Assembly: GCA_022749755.1 (NCBI GenBank)
Contig: CM040444.1
Coordinates: 15,400,274-15,464,273 of the forward strand
DNA from: Azadirachta indica
Lineage: Eukaryota; Streptophyta; Magnoliopsida; Sapindales; Meliaceae
DNA: 64,000 nucleotides
Reading direction: 5' to 3'
A program made the translations under genes and the position numbers. The notes below the pieces were generated by a model. The model had not been told where the DNA came from. It saw nothing but the letters and a program-made list of their open reading frames with translations, and ran no database searches. Shown here in pieces: positions 24,487 to 37,645 of this stretch; the stretch's first letter is position 1; every line of letters begins with the position of its first letter.

Positions 24487-27400
24487 ATGTACGGTCACGG
24501 CAGTAATAGCGATGGCTGTAGCTTGTTTTGGGGCCGGAGAGAGGCGGAGTTTCGCGGGGTTGTGGTGGTCTTTTCTTGGGTTTCGGTACACGAAGTGCAG
24601 CTCAGGAGCTTCGTCGATTTGTACTCGTCTCTTGGATGGAATTCGCTAGTTTCTCATGCCCATTTTCTCGACGCGTAAAGTTTTATCTCTGTTTCCTTCA
24701 TGGGAAAATTGGGTTTAGTTTAAAGTTTGTTTATTGTGCCAGGCAGAGATGTAAATTTTGAGATTACTCTATAATTTAGGGTGCTTTCGGTATTGTTTTT
24801 TAAACCTTCTCCGATTTACAAATTCATTAATACTAATTTTTTGTTGGAGTAGAAGTTATGAAATGATACTGAACATCCTCATAAAAGTGCAAGATCTGTG
24901 GGGTTGGGGTTTGTCTAATTGACTTCATCGACACCGTTTCTGTAGTTTAGAAGTTTTATGTAGTTGTGTTTGATGGGTAGCACTATTGTTTGTGGGTTCC
25001 GGATGGGGCTGATGGGGGTTGTTGAGTAGTAATTCTGACTATAAATCTTTCTGCTGAATTTTGAAGGTTTTTTGCGTTGACATTTTGTGCAGATTCTATC
25101 CTGAGAGGGCTACTTCACTGGTATTTTTTCTTATCAATGAGCTTGTTGAGGTTAGTTTCATTTACATCTTCCAAATTTAAAAGTGTATATGTAACGGTGA
25201 TTGAATATGTGGGGCGCTCATTTTCTAAGATTTTAAGTTGTAATGAAACTTAACAATCTCTGCATTTCGTTATGAGTAATATAACATGAATTTTGCATTT
25301 ATGCTATGCAGATGTAGATGCTGGCTATTTGATTTATGGATTAAAATCCTTTTCCATTTCGTGTGTGCAGGAATTAAGGATTAAACCCTGTCCTGTAGTC
25401 TTTGTAGCTCTTTCTGGCAGTCCAAAAGCTTGTATGCACAAGGCATTTCAGGTAAATTTATTGAAATCTTAGATGCACGATCAATATAGAATCTAAACAC
25501 GTTATGGTGGAGTTTTTCTTATAGCTCTTAACATTTGAATTGCTACTGATATTCTTTCAACTGAAGTGGTGGAAATAATTTTACTGCATGTGCTATACAG
25601 ATAATTCAAGGAACATGTGAAGGTCAGCTGAATGAGGTATGCATTGTTTCTATTCTAGTTTCAACTAAATTGAAGAGTCATATGCAAGTTTTGTCTCAAA
25701 TTCAGGAGCTCGGTTCTGACTTTTGTTTTCTTCTTCCCCTTTTACCGTTTTAATCAGGATGAAAGTCAATTGCTTAGAAATTGTCTTGCTGGACAGATCT
25801 ATGATTCTAGCCCTATAGATTTTACAAGCGACTTTTGTGCCCGATTCGGACTCCGCCCCACCATTCAAAAAATTCCTGGGTCATCGAAACTTGTATCTTG
25901 GGTTGCTAAAGGAGTTGCTTCTAGTCTAGATGGTTTATGTCTTACGAGTTTTGAATCTCAACGCACAGAATATTGGCAGGCTTTATACTCCTCAGCTGTA
26001 AGTTTCTATCTTGTCCGTAGCCACTTGAGAGCATCTTTGGCTCTTTCCTGTCAATTTATCTAACATATATTGTCGCTAATGCAGGACTTGGGGACCCCAT
26101 TTCTAATTTTATGCTCAGACAATGATGAACTTGCACCACCATTAGTTATCTGTAATTTTGCACAACGTTTACGAGCACTTGGGGTAGATGTTGAGCTTGT
26201 GAAGTTGAATGGCTCTCCTCACTTAGGTTTGTTGCAAACCCAATTTTCTTTTTGTTATTACCACCATGTGGTTTAATTTAATAATTTTAAGTATTTTCAT
26301 TGGGGTAGAATATATTGAAAAACATAAATATTTTGTATTTCAGATATTCTTGTTTTCGACTGTTCTCCAATATGGGTATTTAATGTTATATAATTAGCAG
26401 TGTCAAATGTTAAATCAAATGCGTAAGTTAGTGCCGGATGAGTTGACATGTGAATTTTCTTGAGTAATCTGGATTTAATCAACTGATTCGAGGGGATAAT
26501 GTTACGAATTTTTTGACTTGTATGAACAATCAATACATCCTAAAGTTCTTGCGGGTCAACTTCGTGTCAAGTGCACTGATGCTAGCTGATTTTATTACAT
26601 AATGTCGTGAATTAGATATAGTTCGTGCAAAAAGGTTACAGGACTAAAATGGGAGAATATTTTTGGCAAATTAAATGATAAGGGGATCTTGAATTTTAGT
26701 AGAATTACTGCTTTCAGCACCTACGTTCTTCTCTCACACATGGCTTAGATTAACTATTTTGGTGTTTCTCATATTCTTTTAGATGATATACGTTAGCAAT
26801 ATCAATTAGACCCTTATTTTAACAGATAACATTCATGGGAGAAAATTCTGGCATGCCATTGCCAATGTGAATAATTTCAATGATACACAGGGGACCACTA
26901 GTACATGGCAAGAGTCCTTGTACCCTAATTAGGTGATTTCCAGATTGTGCTAAGAGCATGATCAGCAGTTCTTTTGTTATCTCATCTCTGAGTGATTCAC
27001 TGTGTCTTTTTAATTTCTATGTTTTATTAGTGAGATTTAGTTATGTGCTATAGTTGAATTGACATCATTCTTACTTGTTCAGGTCATTACAAGTATCACC
27101 CCATTCAATACAGGGCTGCTGTAACCAGTTTGCTTGAGAAGGCTACTTTAATTTACTCCCAAAGGATCCGACAACTTAGGGAAAGATCTGGCATAGAGGG
27201 TATGCATGATGAGATATCTGAGTTAATTTGTGACCTTCAAAATGTAGCAGTTAATTCAAACCAGAGCTTAAGAAGAGTTGCAGTTGGGCCAAGTGACTAT
27301 TTCTTCTTGCCAAGTTCAACAGAGCATCACAATCGTCAAGAGATTGGATCTTTACAAGATGAACGGAATGCAAGATCAGTGTATTTGCCTACCCCAAGCA

Positions 27401-27570
27401 TCAGTGCACACAGTGTTCTTGGGCAATTCCTCTTTGATGTTTGTGTTCCCAAGAATGTTGAAGGTTGGGATATTAGATTTTCTGGTTCTGTAAATGGGCA
27501 GCCATTTGCCTCTGCTCGTAGGCATTCACCTTTCCACAAAATCAGATGCAATCATCGTTCAAGATTATAA
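24487..27570 (+). CDS. TMEM53/DUF829 alpha/beta-hydrolase-like protein
   Basis: Exons 24487-24674, 25093-25150, 25371-25451, 25601-25636, 25758-25997, 26085-26226 and 27083-27570 join in phase to about 410 residues. The order of blocks fits the DUF829/TMEM53 family, an alpha/beta-hydrolase fold of unknown substrate. VVVVFSWVS is an early beta strand. VFVALSGSPKACMHK is in the place of the nucleophile elbow and keeps a Ser. PFLILCSDNDELAP gives an acid, and NGSPHLGHY gives a His. These could form a Ser-Asp-His triad, but catalysis in this family is unproven. The final 150 residues after YRAAVTSLL are a plant-specific tail. The first ATG in a CT-rich leader was taken as start. I give no symbol because the family has no agreed plant name. 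Confidence 0.88.
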
Positions 27571-30500
27571 CATCTTAAAAATTAGAGAACTTTGTGGTGG
27601 GAGTGGTCTGTTAAGAAGTTTTTGGTGATTGTACCATGAAGCTAATCATAACAGCGCAAGATACTCATCGAACACTGGGCTGATGAGGCCTTTTGGACAT
27701 TTTGTGTGACAACTGGATTAGCTAGCTGTCTTTAGGTTGTGCAACAATCCTCTTGGCATGAAAGTGTACAGGAAAAGCGAGGAGTATCAATATCTGTACA
27801 GAATGATGTACGTGTTTAAGGCAACTAACATTTGTATCTCTAATGAGTTGTGAAGTTATCTGGAAGAGTTGTTGATAATCCTGGAGTAGTATATTTATCA
27901 CACAAAAGAGAAGCTTGCTGATCACCAAAACAGTGCTAATTGGCCTGCCAATGCTGTTAGAAGTTGGGGTGCTGAAAATGTAAATAGTATCGACTGTACA
28001 AAGATCTTTTTGGTAATGGCTGAGCGAACTGATACTGGTATTCTGTTCATGTGTATCAATGTTTGAACATGAGGCTGGAGGTTGAAATTACTTGAGTTTT
28101 AGCTGTAGTCGTTAAAATGTTTATTTATTTATTTATTTTGTAATTTGTCGTGAATCTTGATGCGCAGCATCGCGTTCAGTTCTGTTACATTGAATAGATT
28201 ATCATTTGCAAATGCCCTTTGAAGTTTCTTTTCTATGAATTGCAATACATGTAAACTGCTGAGAAAATGGTAATTATTTAAATTATTCGAAGTCAAGCGT
28301 ACACAGGACGGGTAAAGATTCATAACATAACTTTAGAAATTTACTAATCATTTCCTTGGAATGTTTGTTTCCTGTTAATTTCATCGACTGAGATAAGTTA
28401 AGGATTATTTGTTTTTTTTTTTCTGTTAAAACTTGAATAAAATTATTTAAATGTTAAAAAATTATTTATTTTTTAATTTATATCTGAATATTTATTAAAA
28501 ATATTTAAATATAATTAAATTAAAATTTTAAATTTAAATTTAAATAAATAAATGTTTGGATTATTTAATATTTTTATTTTTTAAAAAATATCTATATTTT
28601 ATTAATTTATTTATCTAATAAAATTAAAACTTATTTTTGACATATTTCTTTTTTATTATAGTTACATAAGTACAACTATATTATAATATAACTTATTTTT
28701 TTTTAATTTTTATTGATCTTTATATCATTAAATAGAAATTATTTCTTTTTAAAAAAAAATATATATCAAACAAATAAATAATATGCATATTAATGTAATT
28801 TATTAATTTTTTTTACCTAAAATTGTATTAATATAATCAAAATTATTATAAATATAAATATATTATTTAAAAGGTATATATTTTAAAATATTAATTTTTA
28901 GACTTTTTATTTTGTTAAAACAAACAATTTAATAATTATTTTTATATATTTTAAAATAAAAAAAAAATAAATGTATCATTCTAATTTAAATTTTAATTAT
29001 ATTCAAAATTTAACAAAAAAAAAATAAACGCTATCTAAACATAAATCTTCTTTTATTTTACAGCTATGTAAACAAAAACAATACTCAACCTCCTTGAATA
29101 TTTTAGGCTTTTACGACTGTATGCAGAACCCATAATTCTTGTGGTTTAGGTCGAAGAATTTAGACCCCATTATTTTTTGTCTTGACCGTTTGTGGGTTCA
29201 GAGGACTGTACTGTACTCCACACACACTGTTGTAGCATGAATAAATTTGGACGCTTTGCTTGGGGCCATGACTGTATAACTCGACAAACCATTTTGTCCT
29301 TATATTTTCTTTGACAATTGATGCATTGGATTTGACGCCTCCGTTTGTAAAGTTGAACGTATGTAACACATAAGTTTTGACCAAGTTTTTTTTTAAGAAA
29401 TCAGTCTATTCAGATCATTAATTGACGGTGTGTGAATGAGTATTATCGTCTACCAAAAAATTTTCGAAGTTTGAATTGTCTTCCCCGTCAATTTTTATTT
29501 CAGAATTGGTTATTAATGGACAGTACTTGTCAAGAATTGATTTGTCAATCACACTTCAACCATTTACGGCATACTGTGAATGATTTTATACCAATACTTT
29601 TACCAAAATTGTGATTCTTATTTATATATATTCGTCTTTTCATATTGAAAGCATAGATAAGTTTTTTTTTTTTTTTTTTTTTTTTTTTTAGTTCTTCCGA
29701 TATTAGGACTAGATGAAAGAATGATGTGATTATGAGAATTCTCGTATACAAAACGTTTTTCTCCTTTTAACGAAAATAAAGTCTTGCTTATTGAAGAATA
29801 TATTTGCTCTCTAAATTGGAAAGAATTTCTGCTCCCAAATACAATTGGAGATAGAACCATTTACCTGTTAGCTAGGAATGGAGGTGAATTGCCATTGGGA
29901 CAGAAACCTATCTCTCGATAACGCTATTTCCAATGACTAGAAATGAAGATTTGGTATTCGGCAGGGAGACAACTCAAGGTTGCTTGTCTGATTTTGAAGG
30001 ATAAGAATAACATCAAGATCATCTCTTTTGCTATATGTCCAAAAAAGATGAATAAATCATAACGGTGTAGATGAAATAGGGGAAAGATATCATTGTATAT
30101 AAGGTGCTTCCATCACTATATTTCTACACAATTTTTATTGTTGCTTTCACCGTCGATTTGGATATAAGCATAGAACAATAGATTTGGCGTCTTATCTGTT
30201 TCATATGTTATCAAAAGAAAATTAGGTCAAATATTTGCACATGAAAATAAAACTAACATGGTGCATAAACAACCTACATATATATTTAACCAACGCTATT
30301 ACGTTTCCAAGGTCAAACATCACCTTGTTTAGGTTGAGCAAACTTTTAAACAACTTGTAACCTCTTTAAAAGCCTTTTTCCAACACCAAAACAACTTCTC
30401 GGATAACCTTTTCTTTTATCCGAGGAGTTCCACCATAAACATAGCACACTCTAATCACTTGCTTTTAAGCCTACCAAACTCATATTTTTTTTTTGCTCTC

Positions 30501-31439
30501 TCCTAAACAAACAAATTTCATCTCCTTGTCATCCGAAGAAATTCTGGGTTAAGAAAGAAGATGTTTAAAAGAAATATAAGTTTAAATCTCGTTCATGTCT
30601 GGTTGAGAAACTTCTTCCTAATAGCAACTAATTATTCAAGGTCAACTGCATGTGATATCGTTCAATTTTAGTTCGTGGAATATTGAAACCAATCTTTGGT
30701 CAATAAGCCAACTTTTTTAATGATTCCTATTAGTTTCATTTTGATTCTTAGGAATCACTTTTACAGTTAAGGAAAACAAGACATTGGAGACCAAAAGACA
30801 TCAATTTGGGACAACTAAGGAAAAAGGCCGTTTGATACAAACCCACAAGACCAAAAAGTGAGAAGATGATCATTATTTTACAACCTGTAATATTCCTAAA
30901 AATGGGGATTCAATTTCAATCAAGCAATCAGTAAGCACAGTTAGGTGCTTATTTTACTAGAGTATATACAAAGGACTGCAATTTACAATCTATGGAAGAA
31001 ATCTGAGAACAAGCCTGCTCACAGTATCTGTCACTTCAGTTTATGCAGTATTTAAGCTATTAGAAGGGTTCGTGTCTGAATGAGCCAAGCTGGTGCTTTC
31101 TTTCAGATAAATCAGGCCTTGTTTTTCCCTCATTACATGCGGTGAGAGCAATATTCTATGATGCTAAGCTCTTCCAATTCTATTAGTACATCTTTCCATC
31201 TTATACATTTGCCCTGCATCTTTTACGAGTAGCCTAAAGTCATCCCCTTAATCTTTTCGGTACCTCTTTTGAGTTTATTCAACCTGAAATCTGAAAAATA
31301 GAAAGATCATTAAACTGAGAAAATTATTAGGAAGAGGATAAAGTTCCATTGTGGATTCCAAGCTCTCTGACAGCTTGGGACTGTACAGTGTATGAGCTGG
31401 GCTAGCTGCATGCTCATATAAATTATAATAAATTTACAT
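27571..31439. other. 3' UTR and gene-poor AT-rich DNA
   Basis: The first 600 bases are probably 3' UTR of the DUF829 gene. Bases 28400-29040 are extremely AT-rich. A poly(T) run of about 29 bases lies at 29661-29689, and the Lys-rich frames read across it are artefacts. Near 30090-30190 there is a TATATAAGG-type box followed by GATTTGGCGTC, faintly like an old LTR end and primer site. No gene is supported. Confidence 0.5.
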
Positions 31440-31780
31440 TCTACATGTGATATCTGCTTAGGAATGTCGATAGTGATTTGGCTGCTGCTACCGTTTCTGA
31501 GACTACTACAAGCTAACACTACCGATGCCGCTAAAGCTCGTCTCTGCTTTGCAATTTCCGAGAAGATTTTAGCTTTTGGACATGTTGAAGTCCATGTGCT
31601 ATGCTGAATGGACATATAAGATTTTCCTTAGTTTGCAGAAACTAAATCTGAGGAAATTAATCAAGAGAGATGAGAGAGCCCTTGAATTGAAGCTTTTGGA
31701 GCAAAATGTGATAAAACTGAAAGACTAAATGCTGAGAGGCATGAGTTCACGTTACAGGATGAGGAAGTCTATTGATGCTT
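31440..31780 (+). pseudogene. Probable relic of a B3 gene C-terminal exon
   Basis: Bases about 31485-31545 read GATTTGGCTGCTGCTACCG, then TCTGAGACTAC, then GATGCCGCTAAAGCTCG. They match the segment of the downstream B3 genes coding for LAAGMISETINIADAIRAS (39902-39962). Bases about 31678-31760 read CCTTGAATTGAAGCTTTTGG and later GGCATGAGTT. This parallels the coiled-coil end of the first B3 gene near 36586-36680. Stops and indels break every frame. I infer a decayed paralogue or partial duplicate, in the same orientation as, and about 1.1 kb upstream of, the intact array. The similarity was judged by eye. Confidence 0.55.
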
Positions 31781-32903
31781 CGGGTTAATAGTAACTTCCC
31801 TCGAAGTTTGTTGAATACAGTGCATGTTATGTCCTAGGAAGAACTTGATGCATCTAAGATAAGTTGTCGCCTTTTAATTAAATAATAAGCTTCAGGTGTA
31901 CTGAAATCCCAAAATTTTCAACCTGTTCACACGATAAAATTATTCCCACACTGTAATTAGATTAACAGAGGAAAATATAATGCTGTCAGGTGATTATTTG
32001 TCAGTCTTCAATGCCAAAGACAAAGAAACCTGACAAGACGGGGAAGGTTGTTCGTTTCATAATAGCATACCGGAATCAATCTGATCAACTTAACTAAACT
32101 CCAAAAACTAAAGAGCTGGTGTTTGATTATCTGCTTTTACTACAAATAAATAGATTCCTGGTGATCTCAAATGTGCAGAAAATTATCAAATTCAAGTCAA
32201 TCTCATGAAACCCAAATTATAAAGTATTGGATTTATGAACTCCAATCTAGTACACAGCCGAGAAATTCTTGCTACCGGTCTCTTATTTATGTGCTGGTAG
32301 TCTTACCTATTAAAGGGTTTCCTCCTCTTTATTATATTTTTATTTTTATTTTTTCATTTGGCTAGGTACAGTATTAGTAACACTGCGGCTATAAATTTCA
32401 CTTTGTTTTTATTCCACAACCCGTTTTGGAGAAAGTCTCCAGTGCTCCAATTACCATATTTTTAGGCACATAACCTGAGAATCTTTGAAAAGTAATGTAA
32501 TAAATACTTCAGTTTCACTAAATTTCATTTTCAAAATTTATTATTCTCTATTTCAAGAAACTGCTTTCTAAAATTATGAAAGGCAATTTAAATTTTACCT
32601 AAAAATAATTTATTAAACAATTTATACCAATGATAATTTTCATAGACATATTTTCCCAATTTTTTGAATTTACCCTTTGAGTAAAAAGAAAAAAAGAAGA
32701 AAAATTCTTGCAGCAAGTGGAGATTATGTTATAAACCCAAAAGTCTAATTACACGTAACCTGTCCGAAATAAAACCATTTTAGCTTGGGTTTGGGTTTAT
32801 ATGTCATCCGCGTCATAATTATTGCAAGAACTAGAAGCGGAGGTCTGCAGGATCTTCGCAGGAACTGCATATTTCAGGTTCAGAAGTGAACCCGCGTGCT
32901 CTA
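31781..32903. other. Intergenic DNA and B3 gene 1 promoter region
   Basis: No gene is supported. The final 150 bases before 32904 are richer in G and C and are presumably leader sequence of the first B3 gene. Confidence 0.5.
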
Positions 32904-35900
32904 ATGGAAGACCAACCAGACCGAGAAACCACTCCTTCCCAAACAAGCAAAGATTCCCACCCCACTGTCTCTTCCTCTTCTCTCTCTTACTGTGTTTTTT
33001 TCTTTTTGCATGTTTTGATTTTGTGTATTTGGCTCTAAATCTGTTTGTCTTCTGCCAGATTAAGCGGAGGAAGACGGCGGACAGCAAGATGAAGCTGACG
33101 CAGATTTTGGATAAGTCTCCGGATCCGGACTACGGGACTGAACTTGTAAGAATAATCTTTTTAACGAAATCCCATTTGCTTCAAAATTGTTCTTCAGGTT
33201 TAATCTGGGATTACTGTTTCTTGGTATCCATGATCATTGAATATTGTTAGCCAAATAATTTCTGTTTACGACTGCTAAGCAGGTTATCCTCAGGATTTTG
33301 TTCATTTCTTGTCCAGTTATTACATTTTCCGTATTTTGGGGTTTTTTAGGTTTTTGTCATTCTTGCTTTCAGAAAACAAGATATTACATTAAACCTGCAA
33401 ATAAATTTTTGAAAAAATTGGTAATCCTGTATTTGTTTCACACAGCCTTGCTTCTTCAAGTAATTAACATATCGGTGCTGGCTTTCAATGTTTAGGCAAT
33501 TAGACTGTCTCATAGTGTTGGTAGTTTTCACTCAGGCATCTAGGTTCCCATTTTGTACAACTCTTAATCTCTTGGGGCTGCCGTCAGAGTGTTTTATTGT
33601 AGCCATTGTCAGGTAAACGTAGGATGGGAGTACAAGTGCCTGAGGATTATTCTTGTGTTCTAAGAGTTATGAACATCTTGATGATGAGAAGGGTTAATCG
33701 TACAAGCACAAAAAAGACACTCAGTTTCCTTTTGTTTTAATCTCTTGAGACCACCTCGTCAATTTATCCTGCTAATTGCCAGGGCCTGGATGATGACAAC
33801 TGCATATGCTTGGTGGTTAGGGCTTTTGGAGTCCTAAACACCTAGAGACTGAGAATAGAATTATAGTCCTACACAGGATTTCCATTGTCATTATGACTCA
33901 CCCTATTCTAGGTAGCCCTTTCCTATATTAACTGTCCCATTGAAGTTCTCAGACTAGCTATCTTTGATTACTGCACTTTGCTCTAGATGACTGCTTGCAA
34001 CCTCAACTAGAGATTTGGAGCTGTTCTGAACTTCTGATACCAAATTTCATGAACTTAACGAATAAACTAAAACCCAATGATTGATTCATGGAAAGCATCA
34101 GCTCAGGCCATATAACTTCTTGAGATCATGACAAATGATGAGAGCTCAAATTTACTTTCTCTTATAGGTTAAGAAAATGTAATATCCCAATTTTAGACAT
34201 AAGCCAGCGGTATAGAGTTGCTCATTTTCCTTTATATATTTTTTTTCTTTTAATAGTTACCTTTTGGCTTTAAAAAAATGTTCCTTTCAACAACACATAG
34301 TGATTGACTTTGAAACCACTTCTAAATGGTTATGCTCTTCAATTGGCCTGTGGGATTTAAGTTTATACGTGACTGACTCCCCTTTTCAGATATCCCACGT
34401 AGATTCTCTTTGAAAAACTAGATACCTAGTGTATATTTACATCACAATCTTTTAGTATAATAGAATGATTAATATGGTGTTATTGTTCTTATAAATGAAA
34501 ATGATGAATTAACAAAAACTCTTGTGAAATTTTGAGCAGGTAGGGTATGATAGTTCAAAGGAGTCTAGAAGGTGTGTGATCTTATCTTAATTCTTTTAGT
34601 CTTTAATTTTGATTATTAAGAAGTTGAGTTATTTTCTGTGTTGATTTATTTAAAATATACGTGAAGCAGTAGACGGAAGAGAGCTATGATTGATGATCTA
34701 TACGATCAAGCCAAGGTTAACTCACCAGTAATAGAGCGAGCAGAAGAGGTTCGGGCAAACTTAGCAGCTAGCTGCCCAAGCTTTTGGAAAGCCATGGTTA
34801 AGTCAAATGTTAGTCATGGGTTTTGGCTGGTAAGCCTGATGTTCTGTCCCAAATTTAAGAATGCAATAATTCCCCAGCTGTAGATCATTTGTTCTAACTT
34901 CTTTGGTGACAGCATCTTCCTATGCGATTCTGCAAATTGCATATGCCAAAGATTGATACAGTTTTTATCGTGGAAAATGAAACTGGGGAAGAGTACAAGA
35001 TCAACTATATTTCCCAGAGGACAGCACTGAGCGGTGGATGGAAAGCATTTTGTGATTCAAACCAATTATTTGAGGGTGATGTTCTAGTTTTCCATTTGAT
35101 TGAACCTACAAAGTTTAAGGTGACCTTCAGATTTTTGTTTTTGTGTTTATATCATCTATTTTTCCAATAAATCCTTAATTGTATTAGTATCAGTTTTTAG
35201 TGCGTCATTTGAGAAAAAGGAATTTAGAGGAAGAAAGCATTCAATGATTTCTAGTGTTTTGATGTTGCTTCATAAACAAATTCCATAACACAGCCAAGAT
35301 GTGCAATTATTGGTGTAGAGAATGTAGAGAAAAGGATGATATGAAAGCTATTCTAGATGCGAACTCTAGCCCATGATTATTTAGGAGAAATCGGAAGAAA
35401 GTAACGGCAAGGCAAAGTCTGGTTTACAGTTATTGTATCATCTGATCCTCTACAATGACTATATTAGTTTTGCATTGAAATAATCAGTTCACTTAACATG
35501 TGAGTGTGAAACATCCTTCCCTGCATACATGCACTAATTTAACACATGGGAGCTATGAACCAAATGTCCCATTGTATTGCACGCATAACCAATGTGGAAC
35601 AGAGAGAATGTGATGTATTATTTTGACATCTACTGTTGTTAGATCTTTTAATGAGTTCCATAAAGTTAGGAATGCTTTTTCCTCTACATGTGGATTGTGG
35701 GCCCTATTCCTTTCTGTTTTAAACGTGAAGCAATTGCGAGACCATTTCATAGGTCTTCAACTTATTTGTTACATCCTGTTCCATTGATGCAGGTGTATAT
35801 AGTGAGAGCAAATGGCTTTCTAAATGCTGAAGCAAAACCACTAAATTCTGGTGTGTTTCGGTGTTTCTGCTTTTAACTCTACTACATCTCATAAATCACA

Positions 35901-36712
35901 ACTAATTAATTATTCGATTTACAGTTCCCTTGGATGTTGAGCTTGATGTAGCAACAGGAGATCAGACAGAGGAGGACCGGAAAAACTACAAAAGAGCAAA
36001 ACATGCAAGGCCTCCTCCAGGCTTTACGCAAGACAATACTCAGAGCAATAGCTTGATGGTACTGGGAAGTGGTAATGGACATATTGAAGATCAGTTTGAT
36101 AATGACAGTGAGGATCTTGCCTCTGACACTTTGAAAGCTATGCAATTGTCAGAATCCACCGATAATTTTAAAGAAGTAAAAAGCATTGACGATTTCACCA
36201 TTCTTGTGGATGGTTTGGCTATTGACTCTGAGCTCTCTGATCACCATAGGACTAAATACTACAAGCTCTGCAGCTCTCAGAATTTCTTTCTGCACAACCA
36301 TCTTCTCAAGAGCATTAATTGTAAATTGGCTGCTGAAATAATTACCCAAACTGTTAACATCGCAGAGGCCATTAGAGCTTGCAACCTTTCCACCTCTCAA
36401 GCTGATTATGAGATTTGGGACAAAACTTTAAAGGGTTTTGAGCTGTTGGGCATGAATGTTGGATTTTTACGTGCTCGATTGAATAGGCTAATGAGTCTTG
36501 CTTTCAATTCAGAAGAGTCTGAGGAATCAAAGAGGCTTCAAGAAGTAAGTCTAGAGCAAGCTCGTGCAGAAGAAGAGATAAGAACTCTTGAATTGAAGCT
36601 TTTGACATTGAAAGAGACAGTGGAAAGGCTTGACTCTGAGGCAGAGTCACTGAGGGCGAAAGCTGAGAAGCATGAGCTTATCTTTCATGAGGAGGTTACT
36701 GCTCCATGGTGA
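32904..36712 (+). CDS. B3 domain transcription factor with C-terminal coiled coil (array gene 1)
   Basis: Exons 32904-32966, 33059-33145, 34540-34571, 34670-34829, 34913-35119, 35793-35850 and 35925-36712 join to about 464 residues. The B3 DNA-binding domain begins around FWKAMVKSNVSHGFWL, continues with the CKLHMP segment and INYIS-RTALSGGWKAF, and ends near LVFHLIEPTKFKVYIV. The last exon encodes a conserved block, DFTILVDGLAIDSEL to LRARLNRLMSLAF. It is followed by a Glu/Leu-rich coiled coil of about 70 residues. This architecture is that of the Os01g0234100-like B3 proteins, presumed nuclear regulators with no firm target. The start is the first ATG giving an exon in phase with the paralogue. 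The 32- and 207-base exons are identical in size in all three array genes. The short first exon is the least certain part. Confidence 0.88.
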
Positions 36713-37645
36713 TTAGATAGTGTGTTAACAATAGACTGCTATTTTTTGAAACTTTGAAAAGTAGGGAACATATTTCTCATGATATAGTATTGCTGTTGTT
36801 GTTTCTACTTGTACTTTTATTGTTGTTGTTTTTTCCGTGGGAGGATGAACCGAGCAGCTAAACCGGGAAATTGTACTGACTATGCAGATTAAATAGTGTG
36901 TAAATACCGTAATTTGCCTAGCTTGTAAGAGTTGCCCGTGAGAGAACTCTGAACTGTATTGTAACTCTGTATTCTGATATTATGTGGCAGTACTCTTTAT
37001 ATCCCATTTCTGTTTTTTGAATTACCCCTTTGATATGCAAAATCATCTCAGGCTGTGCTGCCCAGGTACATGACAAGTTTCAAGTAAAATGCTCACTTAT
37101 CTGCGAATCAATCAAACCCTTTGTTTTCCCTCTACAAAGTTTGCGAAATTGGACCTAATGAATTCCAACGAGGGATCTAATTTATGGTACTTAAATAGAA
37201 AGGAAAAATACAATTGGATTCTCATAATTTTTTGTCAAAAACTTTTTCGTTCCCTGAAATTTATCAAAAGAAGAATATAAAAACATCTTCTAAAGAAGTT
37301 ATTAATGTCTTTCATACTATCGAGTTTTTCCCACTGTATGTTTATGCCATATTACAAATACGGAAAAGAGTATTTGGATTGTCCAAACTGCCCCTATACT
37401 GTGTAGGAATCAATTTAAAAAAAAAATATTGGCTCCAATTTAGGAAGTAGCTCAAGAGCTCCCGTCAGATAAATCAGTATTGATTAGAAATCGACGTAGA
37501 AATTTTGAATGAAACGTTCTTTTCATCTTCTTCATCACTATCTCATTTCCCTTCCCATCTTCCGTCATTTTTGTCTGAAACACTGAACTCATTTTGAAAA
37601 ACAACACTGCTCTTTAGTTTTCCTTCCACTGTTGATTCTTAAACC
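36713..37645. other. Intergenic DNA between B3 genes 1 and 2
   Basis: 3' UTR of gene 1 followed by AT-rich DNA and a CT-rich leader before 37646. No other gene is seen; the frames 37089-37280 and 37214-37450 lack any recognisable content. Confidence 0.6.

Noticed and set aside
29545..29860. Lys-rich minus-strand frames
   Set aside because: Produced by reading through the poly(T) run at 29661-29689.
31310..31615. 101-residue minus-strand frame
   Set aside because: No recognisable product. The plus strand here matches part of a B3 exon, so the frame is probably chance on the antisense strand.
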